Positions 1 to 11,682 of a stretch of DNA of 64,000 nt are shown piece by piece. How positions within the stretch are numbered: the first letter of the stretch is position 1; every line of letters begins with the position of its first letter. Under the pieces are notes generated by a model. The model ran no database searches. It was not told where the DNA came from and worked only from the letters and a program-made list of their open reading frames with translations. Position numbers and translations under genes: made by a program. Source of the stretch: Cryptomeria japonica (taxonomy: Eukaryota > Streptophyta > Pinopsida > Cupressales > Cupressaceae); assembly GCF_030272615.1 (NCBI RefSeq), contig NC_081406.1:219116997-219180996 (forward strand). The letters are read 5' to 3'.

Positions 1-132
1 AACACTTCTTGCACTCAGCTCAACATAAGAAAATAAAGCTTGACCATGCTCCATATCTATGCTCTGCAAACAAATTCAAATTGAAATTGTAGCTTACTGA
101 ATTGGTTAGTGCTTTATATCGACATAACCTTA

Positions 133-1529
133 CATATATGCTCATGGTGTCCAAACATTCTCTTCATTGTGGACAAAATAAAAAATTATTGGAATCTCTA
201 GTTTCTTTCACTATGTGCTCATGGTGTCGAAACATTCTCTTCATGGTGGACAAAAGCAAAAATTATTTGATTCTCTAGTTTCTTTCACTATGTGCTCATG
301 GTGTCCAAACATTCTCTTCATGGTGGACAAAAGCAAAAATTATTGGATTCTCTAGTTTCTTTCATTATGTGCTCATGGTGTCCAAACATTCTCTTCATTG
401 TGGACAAAAGAAAAAATTATTGGAATCTCTAGTTTCTTTCACTATGTGCTCATGGTGTCGAAACATTCTCTTCATGGTGGACAAAAGCAAAAATTATTGG
501 ATTCTCTAGTTTCTTTCACTATGTGCTCATGGTGTCGAAACATTCTCTTCATGGTGGACAAAAGCAAAAACTATTGGATTCTCTAGTTTCTTTCACTATG
601 TGCTCATGGTGTCCAAACATTCTCTTCATTGTGGACAAAATAAAAAATTATTGGAATCTCTAGTTTCTTACACTATGTGCTCATGGTGTCAAAACATTCT
701 CTTCATGGTGGACAAAAGAAAAAATTATTGGATTCTCTAGTTTCTTTCACTATGTGCTCATGGTGTCGAAACATTCTCTTCATTGTGGACAAAATAAAAA
801 ATTATTGGAATCTCTAGTTTCTTTCACTATGTGCTCATGGTGTCGAAACATTCTCTTCATGGTGGACAAAAGCAAAAATTATTGGATTCTCTAGTTTCTT
901 TCACTATGTGCTCATGGTGTTGAAACATTCTCTTCATGGTGGACAAAAGCAAAAATTATTGGATTCTCTAGTTTCTTTCACTATGTGCTCATGGTGTCAA
1001 AACATTCTCTTATTGGAATCTCTAGTTTCTTTCACTATGTGCTCATGGTGTCAAAACATTCTCTTCATGGTGGACAAAAGCAAAAATTATTGGATTCTCT
1101 AGTTTCTTTCACTATGTGCTCATGGTGTCGAAACATTCTCTTCATGGTGGACAAAAGCAAAAATTATTGGATTCTCTAGTTTCTTTCACTATGTGCTCAT
1201 GGTGTCGAAACATTCTCTTCATGGTGGACAAAAGCAAAAATTATTGGATTCTCTAGTTTCTTTCACTATGTGCTCATGGTGTCGAAACATTCTCTTCATG
1301 GTGGACAAAAGCAAAAATTATTGGAATCTCTAGTTTCTTTCACTATGTGCTCATGGTGTCGAAACATTCTCTTCATGGTGGACAAAAGAAAAAATTATTG
1401 GATTCTATAGTTTCTTTCACTATGTGCTCATGGTGTCGAAACATTCTCTTCATGGTGGACAAAAGAAAAAATTATTTGATTCTCTAGTTTCTTTCACTAT
1501 GTGCTCATGGTGTCCAAACATTCTCTTCA
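133..1529. repeat. 77-bp minisatellite array, about 18 copies
   Basis: A tandem array of a 77-bp unit. The landmark ctatgtgctcatggtgtc recurs every 77 bases (for example 211 and 288), followed by aacattctcttcatggtgg, an A-rich stretch and a gattctctagtttctttca block. Copies differ by a few substitutions, mainly gtcg/gtcc/gtca, tggtgg/tgtgg and agcaaaa/ataaaaa variants. One copy near 1008-1014 lacks about 30 bases between cattctctt and attggaatc. Because 77 is not a multiple of 3, every frame stays open for about 60 codons by chance; these apparent ORFs are artefacts of the repeat. The array ends abruptly at 1529 against telomere-like sequence. Confidence 0.97.
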
Positions 1530-1735
1530 ATCGTAAACCCTATACACTATGCCCTATACCCTCAATCCTAAACCCTATACACTATGCCCTATACCTTCAA
1601 GCCTAAACCGTATAGAGATGTTATAGACTCAAAAGCCTATGGGCTAAACCCTCAACACTATACCCTCAACCCTAAATGCCCAACTCTATACCCTTAATGT
1701 TAAACCTGGGCCTTAGAGGCTATATGATAAATCCT
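1530..1735. repeat. Degenerate telomere-like (CCCTAAA-type) tract
   Basis: Directly abutting the minisatellite is a tract rich in aaaccctata, ccctatac, cctcaacccta and cctaaacc. These are variants of the plant telomere heptamer CCCTAAA read on this strand. A longer unit (taaaccctatacactatgcc) appears twice within 1535-1605. The tract decays by about 1735. Interstitial telomere-like repeats are known in large plant genomes, especially pines. This could also be a simple satellite that only resembles telomere sequence. Confidence 0.6.
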
Positions 1736-4639
1736 CAACCATATGTATTTCAATTCCAAAGCATTTACCTAATTCTAAAAATTGATCCACCTAGTAAATT
1801 TTCTAATCTAGAAATGACGTCATTTGATAGCATTTTTAATACCAAAAAGTAAACCGGTGATTAATTAAATAGTATGCAATTTGAAAATTATGTATATTGG
1901 ATTGTAGATGGAAATTCAACCTATTGCGAGATCTAATGATGTGCAGTTTCTTTATTGAAATTCAGTTTAAATTAGTTTCAGCAATAGAGCATATTTAATT
2001 AGATTTAAAATTGTTTAAAAAGTCTTCATATTAGAGGATATCATATATTAGTTCCAAATAAATATACAGTTCTTAGTATCTTGCAAAGGCAAGACAACAC
2101 AATTAATAGAATAGAATAGAAGGTTTTTAATGTATACGAGGTCAAATATAGTTTAGGAGATAATTGATCTAGTTTTTAATTGTTAGCAATGTTGAACTTC
2201 TACTATTTATTTTGATGTTGAATTTTTTGTGCTCTCAATCTTATCCTCTTTGAACCTGAATTTTATAAAAAAATTCCTACTAGAGTATTAGTGTACTTAG
2301 TTTGAATGTCATTATAGATTTTGTATGTTGTTGATTATTTGTAAGAGCTTTCTCTAAGTTGTAAATTTAACTAGACCAATCATATTGTAAGGAAAATAAA
2401 TGGTTTTTATTAAATTATCCATTCTAATTATTAAAGTGCAATCAACAAGTAAACAAGTGTTGGGACTAATAATTGCATTAAATATTTAAAAAATAAATAC
2501 GAAAGATTGAGGCATTTAGCTCTTGAAATTATGATGGAAGAATGATATTGAAAAAATCTAAGAAACCTCTTCTATTCAATCTTAGGTGTTCTAAGGATAT
2601 TAAATCTTAAATGATGTGGACTTGATTTAAGGTTTGGAATTGAATTTTAGTGCATGGGATCAATTTATTTGAATGTATGCTTGAAAACTTGTCCACCATT
2701 ACCTCCCCTAGATGAACTTGTCAAGGTAGTGTCTAGGGACAATGTTTCGGAGTTTATTGTCTTCATAATTGAACTTATCAATGTGTTGTCAAAACCCTTT
2801 ATTGGGTCAATTAAAACAATTGGAAATAATAAATACAACATACATAGGTATGTATATGGCCTATCATAATGATGTAATGAATATCGTTCTTTAATGTCCT
2901 TTAGAAAATAAAATGTGTTCTAATGATTTTCTCCTTGTAATCACATGAATTAATTGCATAACATAGCAACATGCATTAGGCTACCTCATAACAACTAGTA
3001 GAAAGTGGTGGGAAAGTTGGAATTTGAATTTTGAGTCCTTCCCACATGCCATGGGAGTGAACTAGATCAATCCCATGCCACCTGAAGATAAACGAGGAGG
3101 CTAAAATAGTAATCTTGAGTCAAGAAGTAATTTATGGAAATGTGAATTGGCGGTGCAATAATGATGAATTAATAGCAAATGTATGAGAATAGGTGTAAAT
3201 GAAGATGGATAGACATTGGTTGAGACAAACCAAGCACAAGAGTATGCCACTTGTTGATGTATTATTATACTTAAGACAATTCACGAAGGTGGGCAAAAAA
3301 CTAAAAGAGAAATGACAATAGTATGTAAATTTCATGAGGGGCAGCTCTCGCGTATGATATAATTTTAGATTCACAATAATTCTAATCAATAAGTACCAAA
3401 AGACAAACAAGAAAATATAGAAAGAAAATAAAGAAATTCTATTGTGAATATAAGAACACAACAATTCCTAAAAAAATCACAAAAGCACACAGACTTTCAA
3501 TCCAACAAAACAAGAAGAGCAAGTAAAGGACAACCAAATAAATAACTAATTGAACATAAGAACAATCAGCTTCATGAAAAATATGACATGGGAACAACAA
3601 TTCTTCTTAAATATTAAAAGAAAATTAAATCTCAAATGCTCCAACAATCCCCATACGTTCAAGCAAAACTTTATTTTATAACTATTCCCCCGACCCTATA
3701 ATTGTTTGTTGAAATTATTTCTTTATTTAATTTGGAAAGACCCCCTGAATTTCCCTTTAGTTTTTCTGTATGTCTCCTCTATGGACAGATTGAGAATGTG
3801 AAAGAAATTTATGCACTTAAATTTTTTTGGTCCTATAAATCTCCATGGCAAACATGATCAACATGCTTTCATTAGTTGTATATAATGAGAGCAACATATG
3901 GCTAAGGATAAAAATGTTTCACAATAAAATGATACGAACAACACTTTTTGTCTATGGCCGCCCAAAACTTTATTCCTGTTGACGTTTTCAAACATTCTCG
4001 ACATAAAACTTCATTTTAAATCATCAACTCTGGAGAAAGGAATGAGAGCAAAATCATCAACATTTTCACGAAAACTCTCAACCTTGGTCCAAGTAAGATC
4101 ATATGAAAACTCAATGGTGAATGGAACTTGTGTACAAGAAGTGTCAAAATATCATTCCATCTTGCCTTTTAGGCATTATATTTCATTTTAAAAATCATGG
4201 TAGGAGATCTTAGTGCAGGTTAAAAGACAATGCAAGTTACAAAAGTAAATGATATTATTTTTAAAAAGGATATATTAATTCATCTTGTTTTCTTTGGTAT
4301 GAGTGGCTCATCAAAATCTACAAAATAATATATACAATGAGTAGCTAATGCCTCGATAATAATAGTAGTAAATACATAATAAAGAGTTTTAACCAATCTG
4401 AAAATATTGTCCTAGGCTAAACCATATTCGATTATGCCAAAAACCAACTAGGGCATAAACCTAAAACCATAAAAATATACAGTCTTTCCCAAAAGAATAC
4501 CATTTGAAAAATGATTAAAAAACTATTCTATCTAAATTGATAATCTAAAAAAACCTATTAACCAAACCCAACCATGAAGTTTGCATATTGAAGAAGATTG
4601 TCAAGCAGGTGAAGAAGGTCCTGAAGCAGCCGAGGTGCC
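1736..4639. other. Unassigned AT-rich sequence
   Basis: I find no recognisable protein, RNA gene or terminal repeat here. Open frames such as 2654-2869 (+) and 3132-3464 (-) are short, lack motifs I know and have no supporting context. The stretch is probably decayed mobile DNA. Confidence 0.5.
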
Positions 4640-4913
4640 CACAAAGTGAATGATCATTGGAATTCTTTGACCATTCCAAACCAGTTTTGGTGAAGGAAAG
4701 AATTCAACCCTGAGACTACCAACCAGTAGTCATGCCAAATGAAACCCCAATACAAAACTTCCCATATACCAGTTCTCATTCCAACATACCAGTTCACCTT
4801 GAACAAACATACCACTTCACTTTTTCACATATACCGATTCACACTTCAGCATATTGACATCAATGACAACATACAATATCATCATGTCATCAAGATCCGC
4901 ACATATGCCAACA
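4640..4913 (-). repeat. 3' LTR, partial, of the copia fragment
   Basis: On the minus strand the LTR starts TGTTGGCATATG at 4913, immediately after the polypurine tract. The sequence below carries repeated accagttc/accggtt-like motifs. The far end is not definable because no second LTR copy is present, so the lower boundary is approximate. Confidence 0.5.
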
Positions 4914-4929
4914 ATCTCCCCCTTTGGCA
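4914..4929 (-). other. Polypurine tract of the copia fragment
   Basis: On the minus strand the sequence gccaaagggggagat directly precedes the LTR start TGTTGG. A purine run at this place primes plus-strand DNA synthesis in LTR retrotransposons. The same PPT type is seen at 31119-31133. Confidence 0.8.
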
Positions 4930-4954
4930 TTGATGGCAATATACAAAGATATCT

Positions 4955-5040
4955 CTCTGCTTCACATCTTCTTCTCCTGCTTCACATCTTCTTCTCTCCA
5001 ATACTGCAGATATCTTCTCTACTTCACATCTTCTCCCCCT
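4955..5040. repeat. Short imperfect tandem repeat in the copia 3' tail
   Basis: About three imperfect copies of a unit near 20 bp, recognised by cttcacatcttcttctcc on the plus strand. It lies in the non-coding tail between the pol stop (5179) and the PPT. Confidence 0.6.
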
Positions 5041-5178
5041 TTGACAACAATGCCAAAGTGGAGGCACAAACAACTATGTCCCACTATGCTGCTCCCCCAA
5101 AGGAGTAGCACCCTTCAACACACCAATCCTGAAAAAGATTTATCAGTGCAATACCTGACTGGTGTGGAGCACACACCT

Positions 5179-7112
5179 TTAGTTCACCTCTTGAAGGGGA
5201 AACATCCCTAATTCACCTCTTAAATAGGTAAATGTAGCTTTCGGTAGAGGCTTGGTGAATATGTCTACTAACTACTCCTTACTGGAAACATGTTCCAATA
5301 CAATCTCTTTGTTTTGAACCTTCTCCCTCAAGAAATGATACTTAAGCTCGAAGTGCTTCGTTCTAGCATGCAAAACTGGATTCTTGGAAATATTAATTGC
5401 ACTTGTGTTGTCATAGAATATACTCACCAGTTCAGATATAGGAACTTTGAAGCCACTTAATACATGGTTCATCCAAATTGTCTGGGTGCAGTTCATAAAT
5501 GTTGCAACATATTCTGCTTCTGTTGTAGACTGAGAGATACAACTCTGCTTCTTACTCATCCATGAGACTAGTCTACCACCAAGAAATAATGCACCACCGG
5601 TTGTGCTCTTCCGGTCATCCACATGACCAGCCCAATCAACATCTGTAAACACTTTGAGGTTGAAATCATTACTGTATGGATACCACAATCCATAGTCAAT
5701 AGTTCCCTTCAGATATCTAAGAATCCGCTTGACTGCTACCAAGTGGGATTCTCTTGGACTTTTTTGAAATCGTGCAGTAATGCCCACACACATGTGCCAT
5801 GTCCAGTTTGCTAGGTACTACATAATGCAACTTACCAATCATTGATCGGTATTCCTTCTCATTCACCAACGTTGAATCATCCTCTTTTGACAATTTACAA
5901 CCGGCCACCATCGGTGTACCAACCGGTTTGCTATCTTCCATGCCAAAGGTCTTCAACACCTCTTTGACATACTTGGACTGAGTGATAAAGATACCATCTT
6001 TCATTTGTTGAATTTTTAGTCCAGTGAAGAATTTAATCTCCCCTATAAGTGACATCTCAAATTCCTTCCTCATCTCATCTGCAAAATCATGACTCATCTT
6101 GTCATCTCCACCAAAAATTATGTCATCAACAAATACTTCACAGATTAGAATCTGATCTCCTTTTGACTTGAAATAGATATTACTATCTTCACTTGTTCTT
6201 TCAAATCCAATCTTCACAAGATGGGAATGCAAGCGTTCATACCATGCTCTAGGTGCCTACTTCAATCCATACAAGGCTTTATGTAGCCTGCACAACATGT
6301 CACTATCTTCTGATAGGGCAAATACATCTGGTTGCTCTATATACACCTCCTCTTCAAGTACTCCATTCAGAAATGCGGATTTTACATCCATTTGATATAC
6401 TTTGAATCCCTTGAAGGCTGCATATGCAAGAAGCATAGAAACTCCTTCCAATCTAGCTGCTGGAGCAAAGGTTTCTTCATAGTCTTCTCCTCCTTCTTGA
6501 GTATATCCTTTACACACCAGTCTGGATTTATTTCTTACCATTGTGCCATCTTCATTCAGCTTATTTTTGAAAACCCATTTGGTGCCAATATCATTTTTAT
6601 GCTCAGGTCTAGGTACCAAAGACCATGTACTAATCTTTTCTATTTGGTCAAGTTCCTCTTCCATTGCCTTGATCTAGTATTCATCTTTATGTGCCTCTTT
6701 AAATGTTTTAGGCTCAAATTCAGAGATCATGCAAGAGTTTTCTTTGACCTTTCTTCTTTTAAGAATTCCTACATCCTTGTCTCCTATGATCTACTTTGGA
6801 TCATGATTCAACTTTACATACCTAGGAATGATCTTAGTTGTTTCCTCTTGCTTTTCTTCCTCATCCTCATCTTCATTAGCATCAGCATCTACCGGTGTAG
6901 GAGTACTATTGCTGGTACTAGGCTGTTTTGCAACCGGTTCCCAGAAGGTTACAACCAGTTCATCTCCCACTTGCTCTCAGAGGTTTCATCAACTCTAACA
7001 TTGATACTTTCAACAATTCTCTGAGTCCTATTGTTGAAGCATTTGAGAGCTTTGCTCTTAGTGGAATACCCTAGGAATATTCCCTCATCACATTTTGCAT
7101 CAAACTTGCATT
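5179..7112 (-). pseudogene. Ty1/copia pol pseudogene (integrase end, RT, RNase H)
   Basis: This codes for the part of the copia polyprotein that copies element RNA into DNA. From 7112 downward on the minus strand come the integrase C-terminal CDEGIFLGYS block, a variable linker (about 6665-7000), RT with [27 protein letters not shown] and the catalytic box FVDDIIFGG, then RNase H with DVDWAGHVDDRKSTTGG and TTEAEYVA. The chain would end LGMFPLQEVN at 5179. It is broken by stop codons in the linker, by a stop at 6254-6256 where Gln of KQAPRAW is expected, by a frameshift near 5755-5790 (the frame changes across the MAHVCG segment) and by a stop at 5272-5274. RNase H DADW is DVDW. The family is certain and the element is dead. 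Confidence 0.92.
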
Positions 7113-7259
7113 GTGTTGAAGTTTTCAAGGGAATTGATAAAGGAAGACTCTAAGTGTGAAGCGTTCTATGCCATGAGAGGTTTGATTGGACAATTTAATC
7201 AATTACAGCCTATGCTCTCTGATTTGTACAAATAGATCTCTTTTGTGTGGCAACCCTAG

Positions 7260-8152
7260 ATGAAAAGCAATCGAGAAATTTATCCATGCACATGTGGATT
7301 CTTCATCACAGTTTTTGACAATGTTGATGATTGAGATGTTGTCATCTACAAATGTTGGGTATGGGGGAAACATATTCTTTTTCTTAAACCTTTGTTCCTA
7401 GAATTTAACAACTTCACTGAGAGTTTCAAGGTGAAGCCCGTCTAGGTCAAGCTACCCAATCTCCCATTGCACTTCTAGTTTGAGGCCTATTTTAAAGCAA
7501 TTGGTGATACCCTAGGGCAATTTTTCGACAAATGATTCAGAGACAAAAAAAAATTACTCACACAACCTTTGCTCGGATTCTTGTTGATCTAGATACCTCA
7601 AGAGATCTTTCGGCGAATATCTCCTTCAAGACAAGTGGTCGATGTTGGTCACAAGTACTAGATTATGAAGGTCTATTGTTTCGGTGTAGACAATGCTTTT
7701 ATATAGGTCACACAACCATTGTGTGTCCTAAACCTATATTTGGTGATTGCTCAGGCTCCTAGTGGAATGGCTCTCTTCCACATTACTATACTATGCATGC
7801 TCCCTCCAAGCCAATGACAAAGAAATCTACGGTAGAGTCCACATCTTCTCCAAGCGACGTGAGTACCTACCCAAAGAATATTAGCAAATCTTTTGCTACT
7901 CCAAAATCTCTTGGTTTAACTATAGAAAGATTTGTAGTTGTCTCCCCTAATATCTACCATGTGGCTCAAGGTTCCATGGCTTTCGGTGAAAGCGATCCCA
8001 TTACTTGTGATACTTATATGGTCCATGTAGATGATGGCAATAATGATGATTGGAAGGAGGTGAAAAAGAAAAAGAAGTCTCACATAGGGGGATTGGATAA
8101 CGATGGACATCAATTGTTTCCCTGTCCTCACACCAAAGGTGTGACTAATTAG
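7260..8152 (+). pseudogene. LINE ORF1-type protein (DUF4283 + zinc knuckle), broken
   Basis: The product resembles the nucleic-acid-binding ORF1 (gag-like) protein of plant L1 LINEs. The reading starts MKSNREIYP at 7260. The DUF4283 core is recognisable from VKLPNLPLHF (about 7444) to the end of the fold, with TFARILVDLD after it. A CCHC zinc knuckle follows at about 7680-7735: CRQC, then GH, then VC (C-X2-C-X4-H-X4-C, all four ligands present). A Ser/Thr/Pro-rich tail carries DWKEVKKKKK, a basic motif frequent near the end of these proteins. Defects are in-frame TAG/TGA stops near 7340, 7444, 7470 and 7532, a frameshift at the A8 run near 7545 and a stop at 7760. No endonuclease or RT follows. 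It could instead be a retrocopy of a host DUF4283 gene. Confidence 0.8.
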
Positions 8153-8307
8153 CATAATGAAGTTTTTTAGATTTTTGAAATTTGTTGTGCACCCTAGTGG
8201 GTTGCACTTTATTTTATGGCCCTCTTGGAGCAGCCCAAATCAGTTTTTTATTCATTTTATATATTTTTAGTAACCTTGGTTGCGCATTACCTAGCAAAAA
8301 AAAAAAC
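8153..8307 (+). other. 3' tail and poly(A) of the ORF1-only element
   Basis: Directly after the ORF1 stop come T-rich sequence with gttgtgcaccctag / gggttgcac and a run of 11 A at 8297-8307. This looks like the 3' end of a polyadenylated retrotransposed RNA. I could not find a convincing target-site duplication. Confidence 0.6.
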
Positions 8308-10348
8308 ATCCCTCTTTTCCAAATTATTTATTTAATTTGTGTGGCTTAGAACTTTCTCTATTAATAATTGAATATTTTTATTTATTTAATTAATTCATTA
8401 TCCTCTTCTTTTTAAATTAAATCTAGATATTTATTATTTATTTAATGGTCGCTTCTCTTTTTCCCAAATTAAATAAATATTTATTAAATTTATGTGGTGT
8501 TTCTTCTATTAATTAAATAAATATTATTTATCTATTTATTTAATTCATTTAGCTTTTTATTCTTATCCATGCGACAACATGTTTTTCCAAATACCTACTC
8601 CTTAATCCTAGCCTAATGCAAAATCTAAGCAACTAAAAATATTGAAAACCTAAAAAAAATAACTTAAATATGAATTTTAAGAATTTAGCATCAACCATTC
8701 TTTTTTGGAAGAGAAGCAAACGATTTTGTCTAAAAGTATAATCAACATCTATTCATGAATGAATGCATACGCATAAACAAAATTTGAAACTAACTGATAA
8801 CATTTACTAAAAATATAATTCAATAGATGTTTAGCGTTTATAGCTTCTTGGATTCCATTCTGAACCTTTAAGTAATCATTGCAATACTGATAAGAGGGAA
8901 AGTATCATCAGGGTGATTTTTCGCCCAACCACAAACTAAATAGTCCCCCATGCCACTTCCAACTGGAAAGGTCCAACCTTTCACAAGGTATAAATAGATT
9001 TTGGATCTAATGTCATCTAGGACCATTCTTTGACCCTACACAACCCTAGTTGATCACACACAATAGGCAACTCCTAACTAGTATGACCTATGACTGGGTT
9101 GTATATTTGGACCAAATGAGCTGACTAATGCATACTCATTGTAGCATCACCTTGGCCAAAGGTTTTTATAAGTTTGCAACATGTTAATGCATGTAGTCAT
9201 TGTTCACCACCCTACTCAATTGGACCATTTAAACAAGTGAAAGATTTCCAAGCCATCAAGTTTGTCTCTTATGCTAACTGCATATTGACTCTATTTGAGG
9301 CTTACTAGCCTTAATCATATGTTTTGACTTAAAAGAAAGCATGCTGGTTTGAAATAAGCAAATTGTTAATATTCATTCTTTATAGAACACCTTTCATTTA
9401 TTTAATTACTTGAATGATATTATTTGTTGATTTCGTACTTGTGCTCATGAGCTAGCATCATGTTGTCTCATGTTCACATGTCTGAAATCTTAGTTTGGTA
9501 ACTACATTGAATTATCACTTCCTCGTAATTATGTTCCAAATTCCTCATCAGGTCACAGTATTGCAATAGTCATGGGTATTTACAATTTACAGTAGTCATA
9601 GGTATGTGCAATTTGTAGCAGTCATATAACCCTATGTTGCATATTTTTTTAAAAAATATTTGTAGTTGAAATCTAGCTGTTATTGAATTGTTCAAAGAAC
9701 CGATTTTGACAAGTATAATCTTGGTTCTAAACATGGTTAAGTTTTCCAAGTCTATCCTTGCAAATTCTGCTCTAGCTTCCACAATGAGCCATAGTATTTT
9801 ATTTAGCAAGACGATGCTTGTATTCTATGTTTGCCTTTCTAAATTTCATAAGGTATTTTTTCCATCTCATGATAATGATCAATACTCAAGTCATTGTGAT
9901 TCCTATACATTCAAGTGTAATTATTGAATTCCTTAACAAGGTATGAAACCATTTTCTATACCATCTAGCTAATTCCACAACTACACTCATTCAGATTTAT
10001 ATCTCATGCTTTTAATCTTTAAGCATTGAATGAGCTTATAATGCATTATCGACTAAGTAGAAGGGAAAACTCCTTGCAATTAGTATGCAATATCATTAAA
10101 TATTCTTACGATTCATAACAAAGCTAGAGTATGTAACCTAGTAAGAGATTGTTTGGCAAAAACAATTGTGAAGGACTCTTATGTTTGACTAGAGATTTAT
10201 GCCTCCTTCCCTCCTCTACTAGCTACAGTTGTATATGCACTTAAATTTTCATTGTTCTTCCACAAAGATAATTTACAAGATTCTCTTTTAATCGTATGAG
10301 ATAAACTGTGTCTTTGAAAGGCAAATCACCTTTCTGTATATATCCTAT
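8308..10348. other. Unassigned; AT-rich TTAATTAAATA-type block at its start
   Basis: 8320-8570 is made of repeated ttatttaatt/aattaaataaatatt blocks, much like the AT-rich ends of the LTR family at 10349-12667 and 19070-20516 but in the opposite orientation. It may be an LTR remnant of that family. From 8570 to 10348 I see no coding homology. Open frames such as 9688-9927 have no recognisable motif. Confidence 0.45.
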
Positions 10349-11640
10349 ATGCTTAGGTTGTGGTACCTGCGTAAGAGAGGCAAACAACACAAACACACCA
10401 ATGGGACATTGCCTTAGAGATTAAAATAAACAAAACAAGTTAGTTAATCAAAAACTCTCAAAATCGTCTCATTGTCCTCTATCTCGAAGGATCTTCAAGA
10501 TTCAAGGTGGCTCTCAACTTGGAAGAGCACTTGATCTCTAGGATGACAACCTAAAGAACGAGAGATATGTATGATTCTAATATCTGAATGGAATGCAACT
10601 AAGATCTTAGTAATATGCTAAATGGATATGAAACTAGATATGTTACCCAAATGAGAAGATAAGTGTGAGATTAAGCTAGCATGAGAATGAGAAAGATGAT
10701 ATGGAAGTAGCATGAAATTAAAACTAGCATGATACTCTAAGCATGATAAAATATATGATATAATGCAACTAAGATGATCTAAAAATGATAAGAGAAGACA
10801 ATGGAGCTCCTTAGTAACCTGCATAAAACAATTTAGCTATAGATTGGATGCAAATGAAGATGGATCATTTGAAGAAGGAATGGGCTCTCTTTATAGGGAA
10901 AATAGAGAAATGGATGGTTGCGATTCAGTAATCTCAACAAGGGTTGGGATTGAAAGTTATCAATCCATGTGAGGGATTCAATCCAATCCGAAGTTGACAA
11001 ATGTCACCTTGAGAGGGCTTGAGAGAAGATGGTGGTTACCTTAGGAGGTAAGGTTGAGTTAACCATTAATGGGGGACAAATTTGTAAGATTCCTCCCAAA
11101 TTTGGGGCACTCAACAAGTTAACTTGTTGAAGAAACAATGCCTTTAATGCATTTAGAAGACTTTCTTCCAAATTTGAGAAGTGACCTCCTCAAATTTAGG
11201 GAAAGTATATGATTAAGTGGGTGAGGGAAAATAGGTAATTTTGGTAAAATAAAAGATTTATTTTAGCCAAAATAGAGGATGCAACTTGCATTTGTAGGAT
11301 TTTGCAAGTGGGGGGACTTTTAAATAAATCTTGATTTATTTAAATGCAAAAGGGGTTGTAATTAAATATAGATTTAATTAAAAAGGGGGTAAATGATGTT
11401 TTTTTAATTAAATATGAATTTAATTAAAATGGCTAGAGGGGGGGTTTAATTAAATGTGAATTTAATTAAAATGGCTTAGATAGAAAAAGGGGAATATTAA
11501 TCAAATCTTTAATTTGATTAATGGGCTAATTAGAAGAATAGGGATATCAATTAAATCTTGACTTAATTAATTGGAAGAATTAGGGATAATTAAATGAATA
11601 AAATTCACTTAATTTGTTGTGCAACTTTTAGGTGTCTACA
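10349..11640 (-). repeat. Solo LTR (copy A), Tat-like LTR family
   Basis: Read on the minus strand it begins TGTAGACACCTAAAAG (11640 downward) and ends near CCTAAGCA at about 10350. It contains a TATA-like TTTTCCCTATAAAGAG (about 10885-10905) and runs of aatttaattaaat. It shares its order of blocks with the LTR at 19070-20516: a gaatgggctct / tataggg core, aatggatgg, gttgggattgaaagtt, and AT-rich repeats toward 11640. The 8-mer tatcctat stands at 10341-10348 and again at 11641-11648. This is suggestive of a target duplication, although 5 bp is usual for LTR elements. No internal region is attached. Confidence 0.65.
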
Positions 11641-11682
11641 TATCCTATTGAGTTCAAATTGTTACCAATTTAATAGATAGCA

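Larger units (their letters stand above)
4640..7112 (-). mobile_element. Ty1/copia retrotransposon, 3' fragment
   Basis: Read on the minus strand, this is the 3' half of a Ty1/copia element: the end of integrase, reverse transcriptase, RNase H, a non-coding 3' tail, a polypurine tract and the beginning of the 3' LTR. The 5' part is missing. Homology stops sharply near 7112 within the integrase C-terminal segment, where an unrelated DUF4283 pseudogene region begins. It belongs to a different family from the two copia copies at 25885 and 44785, but the PPT and LTR start (TGTTGGCA) are similar. Confidence 0.85.

Noticed and set aside
133-1529. CRISPR-like array
   Set aside because: Units are contiguous 77-bp tandem copies without unique spacers, and all context is plant retrotransposon.
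398-1606. Several 60-64 codon open frames in the first 1.6 kb
   Set aside because: They are read-throughs of the 77-bp tandem repeat in its different frames and carry no independent coding signal.
6332-7024. 230-codon plus-strand ORF
   Set aside because: It is the antisense shadow of the copia RT/linker coding sequence on the minus strand.
9570-9927. Overlapping 79-codon ORFs on both strands
   Set aside because: No motif, no context, and chance frames of this length are expected in AT-rich DNA of this size.
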